From: Porticoccaceae bacterium
GTDB lineage: Bacteria > Pseudomonadota > Gammaproteobacteria > Pseudomonadales > Porticoccaceae
Direction: 5' to 3'
Assembly (NCBI GenBank): GCA_023229065.1
Contig: JALNZZ010000044.1
Location: forward strand, 1 to 14,687
Length of the DNA stretch: 14,687 bases
A program made the translations under genes and the position numbers. The stretch's first letter is position 1; each line of letters starts with the position of its first letter. The notes beneath the pieces are model-generated. The model saw nothing but the letters and a program-made list of their open reading frames with translations, did no database searches and was not told the DNA's origin. Shown here in pieces: positions 1-6,961 of this stretch.

Positions 1-284
1 GCCTTGGCAGCTTCCTTCGCGGCCTTCTGCTCGGCCTTGGCTTCCGCCTTCAGCTCGCGAGCCGTCGGGACGTTCTCGCCGTCGCCACGCAGCTTGTTGC
101 GGTACCAGTTGATGCTGGCCATCGAGGTCTTGGCATCCGGGAAGGATTCCTTCACCGAGGCGAGGACTTCCTCGTTGGTCTTGCCGGCGCGGATCAGGTC
201 CTTCGCCAGGTCGCCCACACCAGGAGTCTTCTCCTTCGGCTGTTCGGTGGCACCCTCGGCGCCGGTCTTGGTATCTTCGGTCAT
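1..284 (-). CDS. Conserved phage hypothetical protein with WYR-type motif (partial, 3' end outside window)
   Basis: The frame opens at ATG 284 and stays open to the window edge, giving 94 complete codons. The start is supported by an AAGGAG Shine-Dalgarno about 6 nt upstream. After a charged N-terminus (about residues 1-22) there is a helical segment (about 23-60) containing AGKTNEEVL, FPDAKTSMASINWYRNKL, and then an Ala/Lys/Glu-rich coiled-coil-like tail that continues out of view. I recall the TNEEVL...TS..S..WYR pattern from many uncharacterised phage proteins, and it looks like a small helix-turn-helix-type DNA-binding fold. That fold is inference. The gene sits behind its own promoter-like element at 367-402, so it may be transcribed separately from the replication genes. 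Function unknown. Confidence 0.8.
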   Translation of the reverse strand, partial: MTEDTKTGAEGATEQPKEKTPGVGDLAKDLIRAGKTNEEVLASVKESFPDAKTSMASINWYRNKLRGDGENVPTARELKAEAKAEQKAAKEAAK

Positions 285-323
285 GTTGCTCTCCTTCGGA
301 GTCAGTGGTTGGGTCTGCCTGTC

Positions 324-341
324 GCCACCCGTTCGGGCGGC
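324..341 (-). other. Stem-loop in the 5' leader of the left-edge gene
   Basis: Seven-bp arms (324-330 and 335-341) enclose a 4-nt loop. One pair is G-U when read as leftward RNA. No T-run follows, so this is not an intrinsic terminator. It lies between the promoter-like element (367-402) and ATG 284. The 8-nt direct repeat gtcagtgg (301-308 and 355-362) flanks it. It could be a leader hairpin that affects mRNA stability or translation; that role is inference. Confidence 0.35.
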
Positions 342-366
342 TTGCCCGGCGTGCGTCAGTGGGTGT

Positions 367-402
367 AGTGTAACGCCGGGTCGTGTATTGCGGAGCCGTT
401 GT
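367..402 (-). promoter_or_regulatory. Putative phage promoter, copy B of a two-copy 36-nt element
   Basis: On the leftward strand this block aligns without gaps to 12700-12735, identical at 27 of 36 positions. It contains the exact core CGGCTCCGCA and, 16 nt after that core, a -10-like TACACT (367-372). No TTGACA-like -35 is present, so the core may replace it. It lies in the 137-nt gap between the helicase stop and ATG 284. The predicted transcript start near 360 leaves a leader of about 75 nt. Promoter function is inferred from position and conservation. Confidence 0.55.
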
Positions 403-421
403 TCGCGGCCCAGGTCGGGTA

Positions 422-1903
422 CTACAGTTGCTGCCTGAACAGAGCCAGCAGCCGGTCACGCAATCCGCGACCGGCGAGCGACTCGGACACCGACCGCTTT
501 TGGTTCAAGTTGGCGAGGATGTACTCGTCAACTGTTCCAGGTGTCACGTAGTCCCTGATGGTAACGGTCTTGCCACCAATCTGGGTGGCACGCTCATTCG
601 CCTGGTCCCGTTCAATCAAGTCGAACGTGTGAGAGTACCAGAGGATGAGGTCTGCCGCCGATAGGTCAAGTCCCTGTCCACCGGCTTTCGGCTGGCCGAC
701 AAAGACCGTGACACTGGGGTCATCATTGAATGCGTCGATCGCCTCCTGTCGTTTGGACTGTGAATGGATAGCTCCATGATACTCGACACACTTGATACCC
801 GCCGCCGTCAATGCGCGAACAACCCGACGAATATCTTCCCGGTATTTGCACCATACGATGCACTTCCGGTCGGACTCCTTCACATCCTCGAGCATCGACT
901 GCAGGCGAGGGTTCTCATCATCCGAGACCAGCTCACGGACGACGCCATCCATATCGACGACAAAGCCACCAAGCATCTGCTGCAGCTTGACCAGTCGAGC
1001 GCCGCCATCAATCGCCTCAACTTCGCCACCGCCCTCAAGCTCGAGAATCATCTCTTTGAGCAAGGTGCGATAGGCCTTCATCATGGCTTCCGGGAGCACC
1101 ACGGTGCGCTCATCCATAACCAGGTCAGGCATGTCGTCGACGTCTTCGCGGAGGACGACAGAGGACCACTCTGCCATGCGTCCTTGCAGGTCATCCAGGT
1201 TCCGATAATGGTCAAGCCGCTCGTATGACCTGCCTCCCTTTGTCCGCTCCTGGACATAGTAGGCATAGTGGCTCTCGAAGTCGGCGAAGTTCTGGAAGCC
1301 GAGGGCATGGTCCGACAACAGCTCAAACTGGCTATAGGCTGCAAGCGGGCTGTTGGATACCGCAGTACCTGTCAGGATGCGTCGGACTTTACAGTACCGC
1401 TTGAGCGACCGAGCCCGCTTGGTGCGCTTTGAGCCCGGCGACCTGAAGTCATGGGACTCATCGACAACCAGCAACACCTTGCCTTCATGCCGTTTCAAGA
1501 ACCGACGAATAATCTTCGCCGGCTTGTCATGAATGATGGATTCCGAATTGACGGCGAGCACGGCCAGCGCTTGACCGTTGATGGAGAGCAGCTTCTCCAA
1601 CGATGCCGCATGCTCCGGCTTGTGGGCCTCGGAAGCCTGCCAAGCATGAGCGACATAAGGCACAGTCTCCCACATGTGTTGGGGAAGCTGTCGACGTATC
1701 CAGTTCACGTGAACGCCGTTGGGAGCGATGACCAGGACGGCCTGGATGTCTCCTTTCAGGCGACGATAGCACGCCAGGTCCAGAACAGCCTTGGTCTTGC
1801 CGGTCCGCATCTGCCAGAGGAGTGCTCGTGCGTCGTCATCACGATGTCGGTCCCACTCATCTTGCTGATGCTTGTAGTTTTGAAGGCGAAAGCCGAACTC
1901 CAC
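422..1903 (-). CDS. SNF2-like DEAD/DEAH-box helicase (superfamily 2)
   Basis: 493 residues, an ATP-dependent DNA translocase or helicase of the SNF2-like branch of SF2. Visible motifs in order: Walker A QMRTGKT (about 31-37, Lys36), the motif Ia region VLVIAPNGVHVNWIRR (about 57-71), DESH motif II (148-151), TGTAVSNSP motif III (about 178-186), then in the second RecA lobe a CIVWCKYRED strand, EYHG, the GGQGLDLSAAD motif V, and QANERATQIG motif VI (about 434-443). The start is GTG 1903, with TAAGGAG upstream overlapping the polymerase stop codon; the gap to the polymerase is 10 nt, implying co-translation. Proteins of this type sit beside DUF2800, DUF2815 and family A polymerase in many phage replication modules, where they are thought to act in replication fork or recombination steps. 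No nuclease domain is fused. Confidence 0.93.
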   Translation of the reverse strand: MEFGFRLQNYKHQQDEWDRHRDDDARALLWQMRTGKTKAVLDLACYRRLKGDIQAVLVIAPNGVHVNWIRRQLPQHMWETVPYVAHAWQASEAHKPEHAASLEKLLSINGQALAVLAVNSESIIHDKPAKIIRRFLKRHEGKVLLVVDESHDFRSPGSKRTKRARSLKRYCKVRRILTGTAVSNSPLAAYSQFELLSDHALGFQNFADFESHYAYYVQERTKGGRSYERLDHYRNLDDLQGRMAEWSSVVLREDVDDMPDLVMDERTVVLPEAMMKAYRTLLKEMILELEGGGEVEAIDGGARLVKLQQMLGGFVVDMDGVVRELVSDDENPRLQSMLEDVKESDRKCIVWCKYREDIRRVVRALTAAGIKCVEYHGAIHSQSKRQEAIDAFNDDPSVTVFVGQPKAGGQGLDLSAADLILWYSHTFDLIERDQANERATQIGGKTVTIRDYVTPGTVDEYILANLNQKRSVSESLAGRGLRDRLLALFRQQL

Positions 1904-1913
1904 TTGATTCTCC

Positions 1914-4100
1914 TTACTTCTTATAGCGGTAGCCGGTCCAGCCTTCCGCAGTTACCGGGCAACCAGCCGCCCAGTCCTCTGTATGCGCCATCGCCGCCTC
2001 GAAGTCCTTGACGCTACCGACGCCCTCATCACATTCGGCGAGCAGTTCATCGTGCACGCTAAGGATGACATCATAGGTGCCGTCTTGGTGGCAGCGGAGC
2101 ATGGCATCCGCCATCAAGTCGCGAGCAGTCGCCTGGGTGATATTCTCGACAAGCATGCCGCCATAGGTATCCTGACGACGCCACTTCTTGGTGTACGGGT
2201 CAACACCCATATAGGTGAGAGCATCACGCTCTGCTCCCCAAGGCGTCTTGCGTTTATGCACCTGCGGGTCACAGTAACCGAGCAGGCGACCGCTTGGCAG
2301 CTTGCAATGCAGGAACCCGTCGATGACACGCCAATAGACCTTGCCGCAGCGGAACGTGCGACCTGGGTTCTTGACGGCGGCGATTGCAGCGGCTTCCTGG
2401 TCCCACCACATCTTCTTGACACGCCAGAACTTCGCACGGTAGGCGTCAACGATGCGTTGGGCGAAGTCGAGCTCGATGAAGATGCCCCACTTCTCTGCAA
2501 GGGTTGCCTGGAACTTCTTGGCCCCCATCTGATAGCCCAGACCAAGCACGGCTTGCTTGCCCATCTGGCGCTCGTTGGCATACTTCACCTTGTCGTCGAT
2601 GAGGCGCCCGTATATCTCCGTCGCCATTGCCATGTAGATGCAATCGCCACGGCGGAAGACTTCCAGGGCTTCCTCATCGTCTGCCAGCCAAAGCAGAACC
2701 CGCGCCTCGATAGCGGCATAGTCTGCCACCATCAGCTTGCGGCCTCGTGTGGGGATAATCATCCCGCGCAAGGCGTGAGAGAGCAGGGTCATCACATCCC
2801 CATACATCATCTCCATGTAAGCGATGTCACGGGTCTTGATGACTTCCCAAGCGAGCTCCATGTCCTTGATGTCGCCGCGGGGGAAGTTGTGAGGCTGTAC
2901 GCCTGAACCGGACCACCTGCCTGTACCTGCACCGTGGTATAACAGCCCACCGTGCACCCGCCAGGTGTCTGGGTGAGCCCAATTCTGCGCAGCTACGAAC
3001 TTGGCTGTGCTCGACCGTCCGAGAGCCCTGACGAGCTCCAGACCGCGACGGACGTCGGGCTCCAGGTCTTGCCGCCGGAGCCATGAATCGATGGTATCGC
3101 CCTGCGTGTCTTCAAGTGGAAGTCCGTTCTCATTGAACCACTTCATCATGCGCGCACGTTGCGTCGCCTTCTGAACTTCTCCATTGGTCAAGGCGACCAG
3201 TTCAGCGTTCAGCTCTGCATAGATACCATTGACAACTTCCAGTGCAGCTTCAATACCTTCTTGGTCGAGCTGGAAGCCACGCTGGTTGATGGCTTGGTCC
3301 ATCAAGTACATCTGGGTCTCACGTGCCGACAAGTCACGCAGGCGATGGGAAGCAGCTTCTTCCGCCAAGACGTCAACCCGGCAATAGGCGCACAGAATCT
3401 CGAGCAGCTCGGCGCTTTCATGCCAGAACACCGGAAGCCGATGCGTCTCTTCCCCGCCTTCCCACTCGGCTGTCACGTCATACGTGCCATCGTCATTCGG
3501 GTAGAGAGTCGTGACGCACTTCTTCGCTGGCAATGGAAGGTCGGCGTTTTCATCCAGCCATGCTTGCACATCCCTCTTCAGAGGTTTGCGAGGCTTGGCC
3601 ATCTTCTTCATGACCTTGGCGCCCTCGGTGTCCTTCTTGACACGAAGGCGGAGCGCAGCGGTCAGGTTCTCAAGCGAACGCGGCAAGGAGTATGCCGCTG
3701 CTTTGGCAGCAGAGCATCTCCATTGCTCGTGGCCGACTTCGGGCCATCCTAGCTTGGGCACACAGATGTTGGTCCAGCAGCCCCTCTCAAACCAGGCATT
3801 GTGGGCTTCAACCAGGTTGCCATCAGTAATCCACTTGAACAACTCCTCTAGCTCAGGGCAGTCAGCCTCTTCCACACCGAGGTGCTCAAAAGCTGGGTGC
3901 CAGAGAGCTGTTCTTCCTTCTTCCCAATATGGCATGCGAAAAGCAAGGCACATGACTTGGGTTGTTGGGTCCAGCGAATAGCGCCAAGACCCGCAGTCTT
4001 TTAAGGAACAAGCGGATCGCGTTTCAAAGTCGATAGTAGCCTTAGGCGGATTATCGTAGGAAATAACCGTTTGGGGTACTGCTTCAAGAGCCTCATTCAT
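1914..4100 (-). CDS. Phage DNA polymerase, family A (Pol I type) with 3'-5' exonuclease-like domain
   Basis: 728 residues, the likely replicative polymerase. The N-terminal exonuclease-like domain shows IDFET (Exo I, Asp24/Glu26), EAHNAWFE (Exo II, Asn101 with Glu105 where Pol I has Asp) and YCRVD (Exo III, Tyr239/Asp243). The polymerase domain shows GRWSGSGVQPHNFPRG (about 394-409), motif A VADYAAIEAR (Asp460), the O-helix RQMGKQAVLGLGYQMG (511-526, Lys515), YGGMLVENITQATARD (646-661) and motif C VHDE (682-685). No 5'-3' flap nuclease domain is present, as usual for phage enzymes of this class. The start is ATG 4100, preceded by a GGTGGAG-like ribosome site; it overlaps the HNH gene by 8 nt. 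The first ~130 nt are AT-richer than the rest, like the adjoining HNH gene. Confidence 0.97.
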   Translation of the reverse strand: MNEALEAVPQTVISYDNPPKATIDFETRSACSLKDCGSWRYSLDPTTQVMCLAFRMPYWEEGRTALWHPAFEHLGVEEADCPELEELFKWITDGNLVEAHNAWFERGCWTNICVPKLGWPEVGHEQWRCSAAKAAAYSLPRSLENLTAALRLRVKKDTEGAKVMKKMAKPRKPLKRDVQAWLDENADLPLPAKKCVTTLYPNDDGTYDVTAEWEGGEETHRLPVFWHESAELLEILCAYCRVDVLAEEAASHRLRDLSARETQMYLMDQAINQRGFQLDQEGIEAALEVVNGIYAELNAELVALTNGEVQKATQRARMMKWFNENGLPLEDTQGDTIDSWLRRQDLEPDVRRGLELVRALGRSSTAKFVAAQNWAHPDTWRVHGGLLYHGAGTGRWSGSGVQPHNFPRGDIKDMELAWEVIKTRDIAYMEMMYGDVMTLLSHALRGMIIPTRGRKLMVADYAAIEARVLLWLADDEEALEVFRRGDCIYMAMATEIYGRLIDDKVKYANERQMGKQAVLGLGYQMGAKKFQATLAEKWGIFIELDFAQRIVDAYRAKFWRVKKMWWDQEAAAIAAVKNPGRTFRCGKVYWRVIDGFLHCKLPSGRLLGYCDPQVHKRKTPWGAERDALTYMGVDPYTKKWRRQDTYGGMLVENITQATARDLMADAMLRCHQDGTYDVILSVHDELLAECDEGVGSVKDFEAAMAHTEDWAAGCPVTAEGWTGYRYKK

Positions 4101-4671
4101 TTATAGACTCCACCAGAGCTTTAGCCACCCTCATAACATTCTCATCCGAGTAATCCCCGCGCATATGATTGAATAACCAGCACACTACACGGACATTGCC
4201 TGCAGCATATCCTAGTTGGCGGTTTATGCGATCTAATGATGGAGTCCACGGATTTTTCAACGAGTCTCCTTCATGCTTGGTGAAACTAAGAGATAGACCA
4301 GTCACTGAACAGGTCATCCCCTCCAATAATAGGTCTATATCATGCTCAGTTAAAGTGCAAGGCACTTTTAACCGCTTGGCACGCTGTCTAGCTTGACCTA
4401 GCAACATGCGCGCTGGATTTTTATAACCCCATGCACGAGTTCCTTCAAGCTTTTTCTCTGGGTTATCTTTTGCCCATTGGCGATTCATGCTTCGCAGCTC
4501 TTGCCTCCAAGTAGACCCGAACCGACGAAATAATGATCGATAATTAGCGAGAGTGCTAGTAGGCGGGCGACGACCTATCATGCTCTCTACCCTATCAGCA
4601 AGTTCTTGTGTTTCGAAAATACCTTCTTCAAAAAGGCTTTCCACTATGTCCAAAGTTGATGGTATGCTCAT
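4093..4671 (-). CDS. HNH-family endonuclease, probably a free-standing homing endonuclease
   Basis: 192 residues from ATG 4671. An in-frame GTG at 4680 is possible, but GAGG directly abuts it and sits at normal spacing (8 nt) for ATG 4671. The C-terminal half has the signature of a common phage HNH endonuclease group: CSVTG (from Cys121), PSLDRIN (144-150), GYAAGNVRVVCW (154-165) and an Asn at 168. The N-terminal half (about 10-60, EGIFETQELADRV...YRSLFRRFG) looks like a helical DNA-recognition segment. The gene is visibly AT-richer than both neighbours and interrupts an otherwise compact operon, with a 65-nt gap before it and an 8-nt overlap with the polymerase start. This suggests later acquisition. 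Target site unknown; homing activity is inference. Confidence 0.85.
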   Translation of the reverse strand: MSIPSTLDIVESLFEEGIFETQELADRVESMIGRRPPTSTLANYRSLFRRFGSTWRQELRSMNRQWAKDNPEKKLEGTRAWGYKNPARMLLGQARQRAKRLKVPCTLTEHDIDLLLEGMTCSVTGLSLSFTKHEGDSLKNPWTPSLDRINRQLGYAAGNVRVVCWLFNHMRGDYSDENVMRVAKALVESINE

Positions 4672-4690
4672 AACTGTCACCTCGAATATC

Positions 4691-4717
4691 TTGACAGCAT
4701 TGTGAGCTATTTATAAT
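4691..4717 (+). promoter_or_regulatory. Consensus sigma70-like hexamers facing rightward (candidate antisense promoter)
   Basis: TTGACA (4691-4696) and TATAAT (4712-4717) both match the bacterial consensus exactly, with a 15-nt spacer, shorter than the preferred 17. The orientation is opposite to all nearby genes, so a transcript would begin near 4724 and run antisense through 4737-5132 and beyond. It lies in the AT-rich gap upstream of the HNH gene, where chance hexamers are more likely. Activity is unproven. Confidence 0.3.
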
Positions 4718-4736
4718 CCCGAACAAGCCATCAGCA

Positions 4737-5132
4737 TCACCATTCTGATTCATCCTCCAGGATGGCCTGCAAGTAGCAGTTGATGACGGGGTCCGGGTCG
4801 GCTGTCTGTCCACGGGCGATAAGGCCTGCCGCCTTCTCGAGCTTGCCGATGTCGATCGCGCCGATTCTCGCCTCTCGGACCAGCGCATTCTTGGTCGCCC
4901 ATATCGGACGGAGCACTGTGACCTTGATGGCCTCCAACTCAACCCAGCGACGCCCGATAGAACGCACTACCTGACTCAGCCGGATATATTGGTGCTCAGG
5001 CACCAAGCCATCCGGCCTGTCGACCGGTTTGCCGGCGAAGTCGGCCACGGCTCTGAGGTCGCGAAGAGGCCACGCACCGAATTGACAGAGAGGGCACGGG
5101 AGTGACATCCCATGCTGTTCGCACCGTTCCAT
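4737..5132 (-). CDS. Hypothetical phage protein with N-terminal CxxH/CxxC zinc-binding-like motif
   Basis: 131 residues. The N-terminus carries Cys4-x2-His7 and Cys13-x2-Cys16 (CEQHGMSLPCPLC), a likely zinc-binding knuckle of a type common in small phage proteins. The rest is predicted mainly helical (about 45-130) and ends in an acidic tail. ATG 5132 shares one base with the upstream stop (TAATG), so translation is probably coupled, which fits its weak ribosome site. It was probably the gene directly before the polymerase until the HNH gene was inserted. I do not recognise a family with a known function; protein or nucleic-acid binding through the metal site is only a possibility. Confidence 0.75.
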   Translation of the reverse strand: MERCEQHGMSLPCPLCQFGAWPLRDLRAVADFAGKPVDRPDGLVPEHQYIRLSQVVRSIGRRWVELEAIKVTVLRPIWATKNALVREARIGAIDIGKLEKAAGLIARGQTADPDPVINCYLQAILEDESEW

Positions 5133-5350
5133 TACCAGTTACTCGAATGACGGAGACGATGGACTCGGGCGACTTCAGCTTGATGCTCCTCTGCCATCTC
5201 TCGGGTTGGATAGACGACAGGCAGACGACGCCCTTGTGCGCGGACGAAGCTGGTATCGACCCAGTACGTCCAAAAGAGAAACCGACAACGATACTGGACG
5301 CGGAACCGGTTGCCTGCCTTGTTGGGCAGTATGCGGAGATGGATGCTCAT
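5132..5350 (-). CDS. Small hypothetical phage protein (72 aa)
   Basis: I place the start at ATG 5350 because it overlaps the previous stop as ATGA and has GGGAG 8 nt upstream; a TTG further upstream would be an unlikely start. The product is basic and aromatic-rich near residues 15-32 (RFRVQYRCRFLFWTYWVD), followed by a helical stretch (TREMAEEHQAEVARVHRLR). The pattern of a short beta-rich segment followed by a helix resembles other tiny phage ORFs, but I recognise no named family. It is the penultimate member of a chain of coupled small genes. Confidence 0.65.
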   Translation of the reverse strand: MSIHLRILPNKAGNRFRVQYRCRFLFWTYWVDTSFVRAQGRRLPVVYPTREMAEEHQAEVARVHRLRHSSNW

Positions 5351-5682
5351 TGCGGTTGCTCCCAATCAAGCTCGTGAGGATAAAAGAAGACGTCGGACGA
5401 GGCGCCATCACGACGAACCCATACCCTGCCGTCTGGTGCATGGTAGGAGACCGAGCCGCAAGCATTGCGGTGAAAGCCAGCATGTGGTAACACAACTACG
5501 CGGTCACCGGATTTGAACCAGCGAACTGCATCAACGTCATATTGAGTGGGAATTTCCTCTATGATGAGCCTGCCGCCCGCTTTGACTACACGATAAGGCA
5601 CTCCCTCCTTAATCGCGCGGAGAGGCGAGCTCAGGCCGCCAGTCAGCAGCAACCAGGAGACAGTGCGAAGCCAGTCCATCAT
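5347..5682 (-). CDS. Hypothetical protein with SH3/KOW-like beta segment (111 aa)
   Basis: Start at the first of two tandem ATGs (5682), with GGAGG 7 nt upstream and an ATGA overlap with the gene before it. Residues 1-20 include a short hydrophobic run (VSWLLLTGG), too short to call a membrane anchor with confidence. Residues 58-104 (SGDRVVVLPHAGFH...GSVSY...GRVWVRRDG) have the alternating strand pattern of a small SH3/KOW-like barrel, common in phage accessory proteins. No catalytic motif is visible. Function unknown; it is co-translated with its neighbours. Confidence 0.68.
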   Translation of the reverse strand: MMDWLRTVSWLLLTGGLSSPLRAIKEGVPYRVVKAGGRLIIEEIPTQYDVDAVRWFKSGDRVVVLPHAGFHRNACGSVSYHAPDGRVWVRRDGASSDVFFYPHELDWEQPQ

Positions 5683-5885
5683 GACGAGACCTCCACAGTG
5701 AACAGCACCTCATCATGCAGCTTGGTCACAACGACCTTGCCACCTAATCCAGCCTTCTCGAGCGCCTCACGCAGGAACTGTCCGTGCATCCGGTCCAGCT
5801 CTCCGCGGTAGTGTTCGAGCGCCGCTTGTATATCTGCCTGGCGGCGATTGCCAGTGCGACGCTCTTCGCCATCCCACCGGCTCAT
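5679..5885 (-). CDS. Small hypothetical phage protein (68 aa)
   Basis: ATG 5885 is chosen over an in-frame GTG at 5894 because it forms an ATGA overlap with the DUF2786 gene stop. Its own ribosome site is weak, so it probably relies on coupling. The product has an Arg/Glu-rich start (MSRWDGEERRTGNRRQ), a central amphipathic helix (about 17-45) and a short beta-like end (KVVVTKLHDEVLFTVEVSS). No recognisable family or catalytic residues. Its size and position fit the accessory mini-proteins common in phage early operons. Confidence 0.62.
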   Translation of the reverse strand: MSRWDGEERRTGNRRQADIQAALEHYRGELDRMHGQFLREALEKAGLGGKVVVTKLHDEVLFTVEVSS

Positions 5886-6562
5886 GACGAGCACCCGATG
5901 GCAAGCTGTTGCTCCTCGACAGGCGTATGGAGAGAGAAGTCTTCCGCGGCCTCGATGCCTGCATTGAAGGCAGTCGAATTGACGGGCTTCTGCTTGACTG
6001 CCTTGCCGGGTACCAGCTCGCCATACTTCTTGGCAATCCAGCGATTGACTGCGGCGACTTCATCCTCTGCCGGCACGATAGCTTCCACCTTCTCGCGTAC
6101 ACCGACAAGCCAACCGAGATGGAAGGCTTGACGCTTGCCGCCATCTCCCTTCATCCAGGGACGACGCGACAGGAACTCATCCCACGAGCCCTGCATGGCT
6201 CGCCAGACGACTCGGTGGGAATACTCGGCGAGCAGGACTCTATCGCGAGGCCCGACATAGCGGACGTTGAGACGATTGGCAGAGCCTGGATTCCGCTCAT
6301 AGATGCACTGGACACCGAAGGCTTCCATGATGATGGACGTCAGGAAGTTCATCGTCCTGCAGGCGCCAAAGCCCTCGCGAGTCTTGACAAGCGATTCACC
6401 CAGCTCGAGGCCCAACAGGTCGGCCTCCGTGAGGTCCAGCTCCTTCATCAGCTTCTGCGCTTGGCGCAAAGCAGCTGCAGCCTCGTGCGGCTCCGGGCTG
6501 GCCGACAGCGCTAGGCACTTCTTGAGGCGGGAGATGAGCTTCTCCCTTCTGTTCTCTTCCAT
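5882..6562 (-). CDS. DUF2786 domain-containing phage protein
   Basis: 226 residues. The N-terminal ~45 residues match the DUF2786 signature (LISRLKKCLALSASPEPHEA...ALRQAQKLMKE, about 9-41), a short helical module found in phage and plasmid proteins. The remaining ~180 residues are a mixed domain with RLNVRYVGPRDRVLLAEYSHRVV in the middle, resembling the C-terminal partner domain often paired with DUF2786 (DUF7168-like, from memory). ATG 6562 has AAGGAG 7 nt upstream and overlaps the previous stop as TGATG; a GTG one codon earlier is a poorer fit. Biochemical role unknown. It is the largest protein in the small-gene cluster and may be conserved for an early-infection function. Confidence 0.82.
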   Translation of the reverse strand: MEENRREKLISRLKKCLALSASPEPHEAAAALRQAQKLMKELDLTEADLLGLELGESLVKTREGFGACRTMNFLTSIIMEAFGVQCIYERNPGSANRLNVRYVGPRDRVLLAEYSHRVVWRAMQGSWDEFLSRRPWMKGDGGKRQAFHLGWLVGVREKVEAIVPAEDEVAAVNRWIAKKYGELVPGKAVKQKPVNSTAFNAGIEAAEDFSLHTPVEEQQLAIGCSS

Positions 6563-6756
6563 CACTTCTCTCCTTCTACGTTATTCAGGCCGAGCACGTC
6601 AGCTGCGGCCCATATACTGTTGCCGTATGTGCCAGTCCGTGTCCCCGGGACTTCCGACCGATCGTCAAGGTCATACAGCGCCCATCCTCGGTCGTCCTTC
6701 AGGAACTGGAATCCAGCACCCTCTACTGTGTCGCGCATCTGTACTGTCGGACTCAC
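6562..6756 (-). CDS. Small hypothetical phage protein (64 aa)
   Basis: Start taken as GTG 6756: it forms a GTGA overlap with the previous stop and has GGGG about 8 nt upstream, whereas an internal ATG (6738) has no ribosome site. The product contains GAGFQFLKDDRGWALYDLDDRSEV..., a compact beta-like pattern, and ends in a short helix (SIWAAADVLGLNN) of the kind seen in small phage ORFs. Family not recognised. Stop and next start share one base (TGATG), so translation is coupled to the DUF2786 gene. Confidence 0.6.
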   Translation of the reverse strand: MSPTVQMRDTVEGAGFQFLKDDRGWALYDLDDRSEVPGTRTGTYGNSIWAAADVLGLNNVEGEK

Positions 6757-6959
6757 CGCTGACCCCGCAGAAAGCGCACCACACGGCGGAAGGCAGTTGG
6801 CTTCTTGGCACGCGCCTTTGCCGCCGCTATGGCAGCACGGACTTCAGCGCTCGGCGGAGCAAGTTTGCGCAAGGCCTCCTCACGGAAGCGCTCCTTCTCC
6901 GTCCGGTCGTCGACCAGCTCGAGGTTGGTCCGATACTCGTTCTTGCTTTCGCGGGACAT
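6753..6959 (-). CDS. Small basic helical hypothetical protein (68 aa)
   Basis: ATG 6959 is preferred over an upstream in-frame GTG (6983) because GGAGGG lies 6 nt before it and the previous gene stops 2 nt before it. The product is charged and mostly helical (RTEKERFREEALRKL...EVRAAIAAAKARAKK), with a strongly basic C-terminus (FRRVVRFLRGQR) that could contact nucleic acid or membrane; this is inference. No named family recognised. It is the second gene after the 7245-7273 terminator. Confidence 0.6.
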   Translation of the reverse strand: MSRESKNEYRTNLELVDDRTEKERFREEALRKLAPPSAEVRAAIAAAKARAKKPTAFRRVVRFLRGQR

Positions 6960-6961
6960 GC

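Noticed and set aside
1983..2906. Long open frame (307 codons) on the plus strand opposite the polymerase gene
   Set aside because: It is fully antisense to conserved polymerase motifs and shows no recognisable family. It fits a codon-phase shadow of a GC-rich gene.
4716..4726. 11-nt word atcccgaacaa also present at 12819-12829
   Set aside because: Matches of this length are expected by chance in a window of this size and the flanks do not align.
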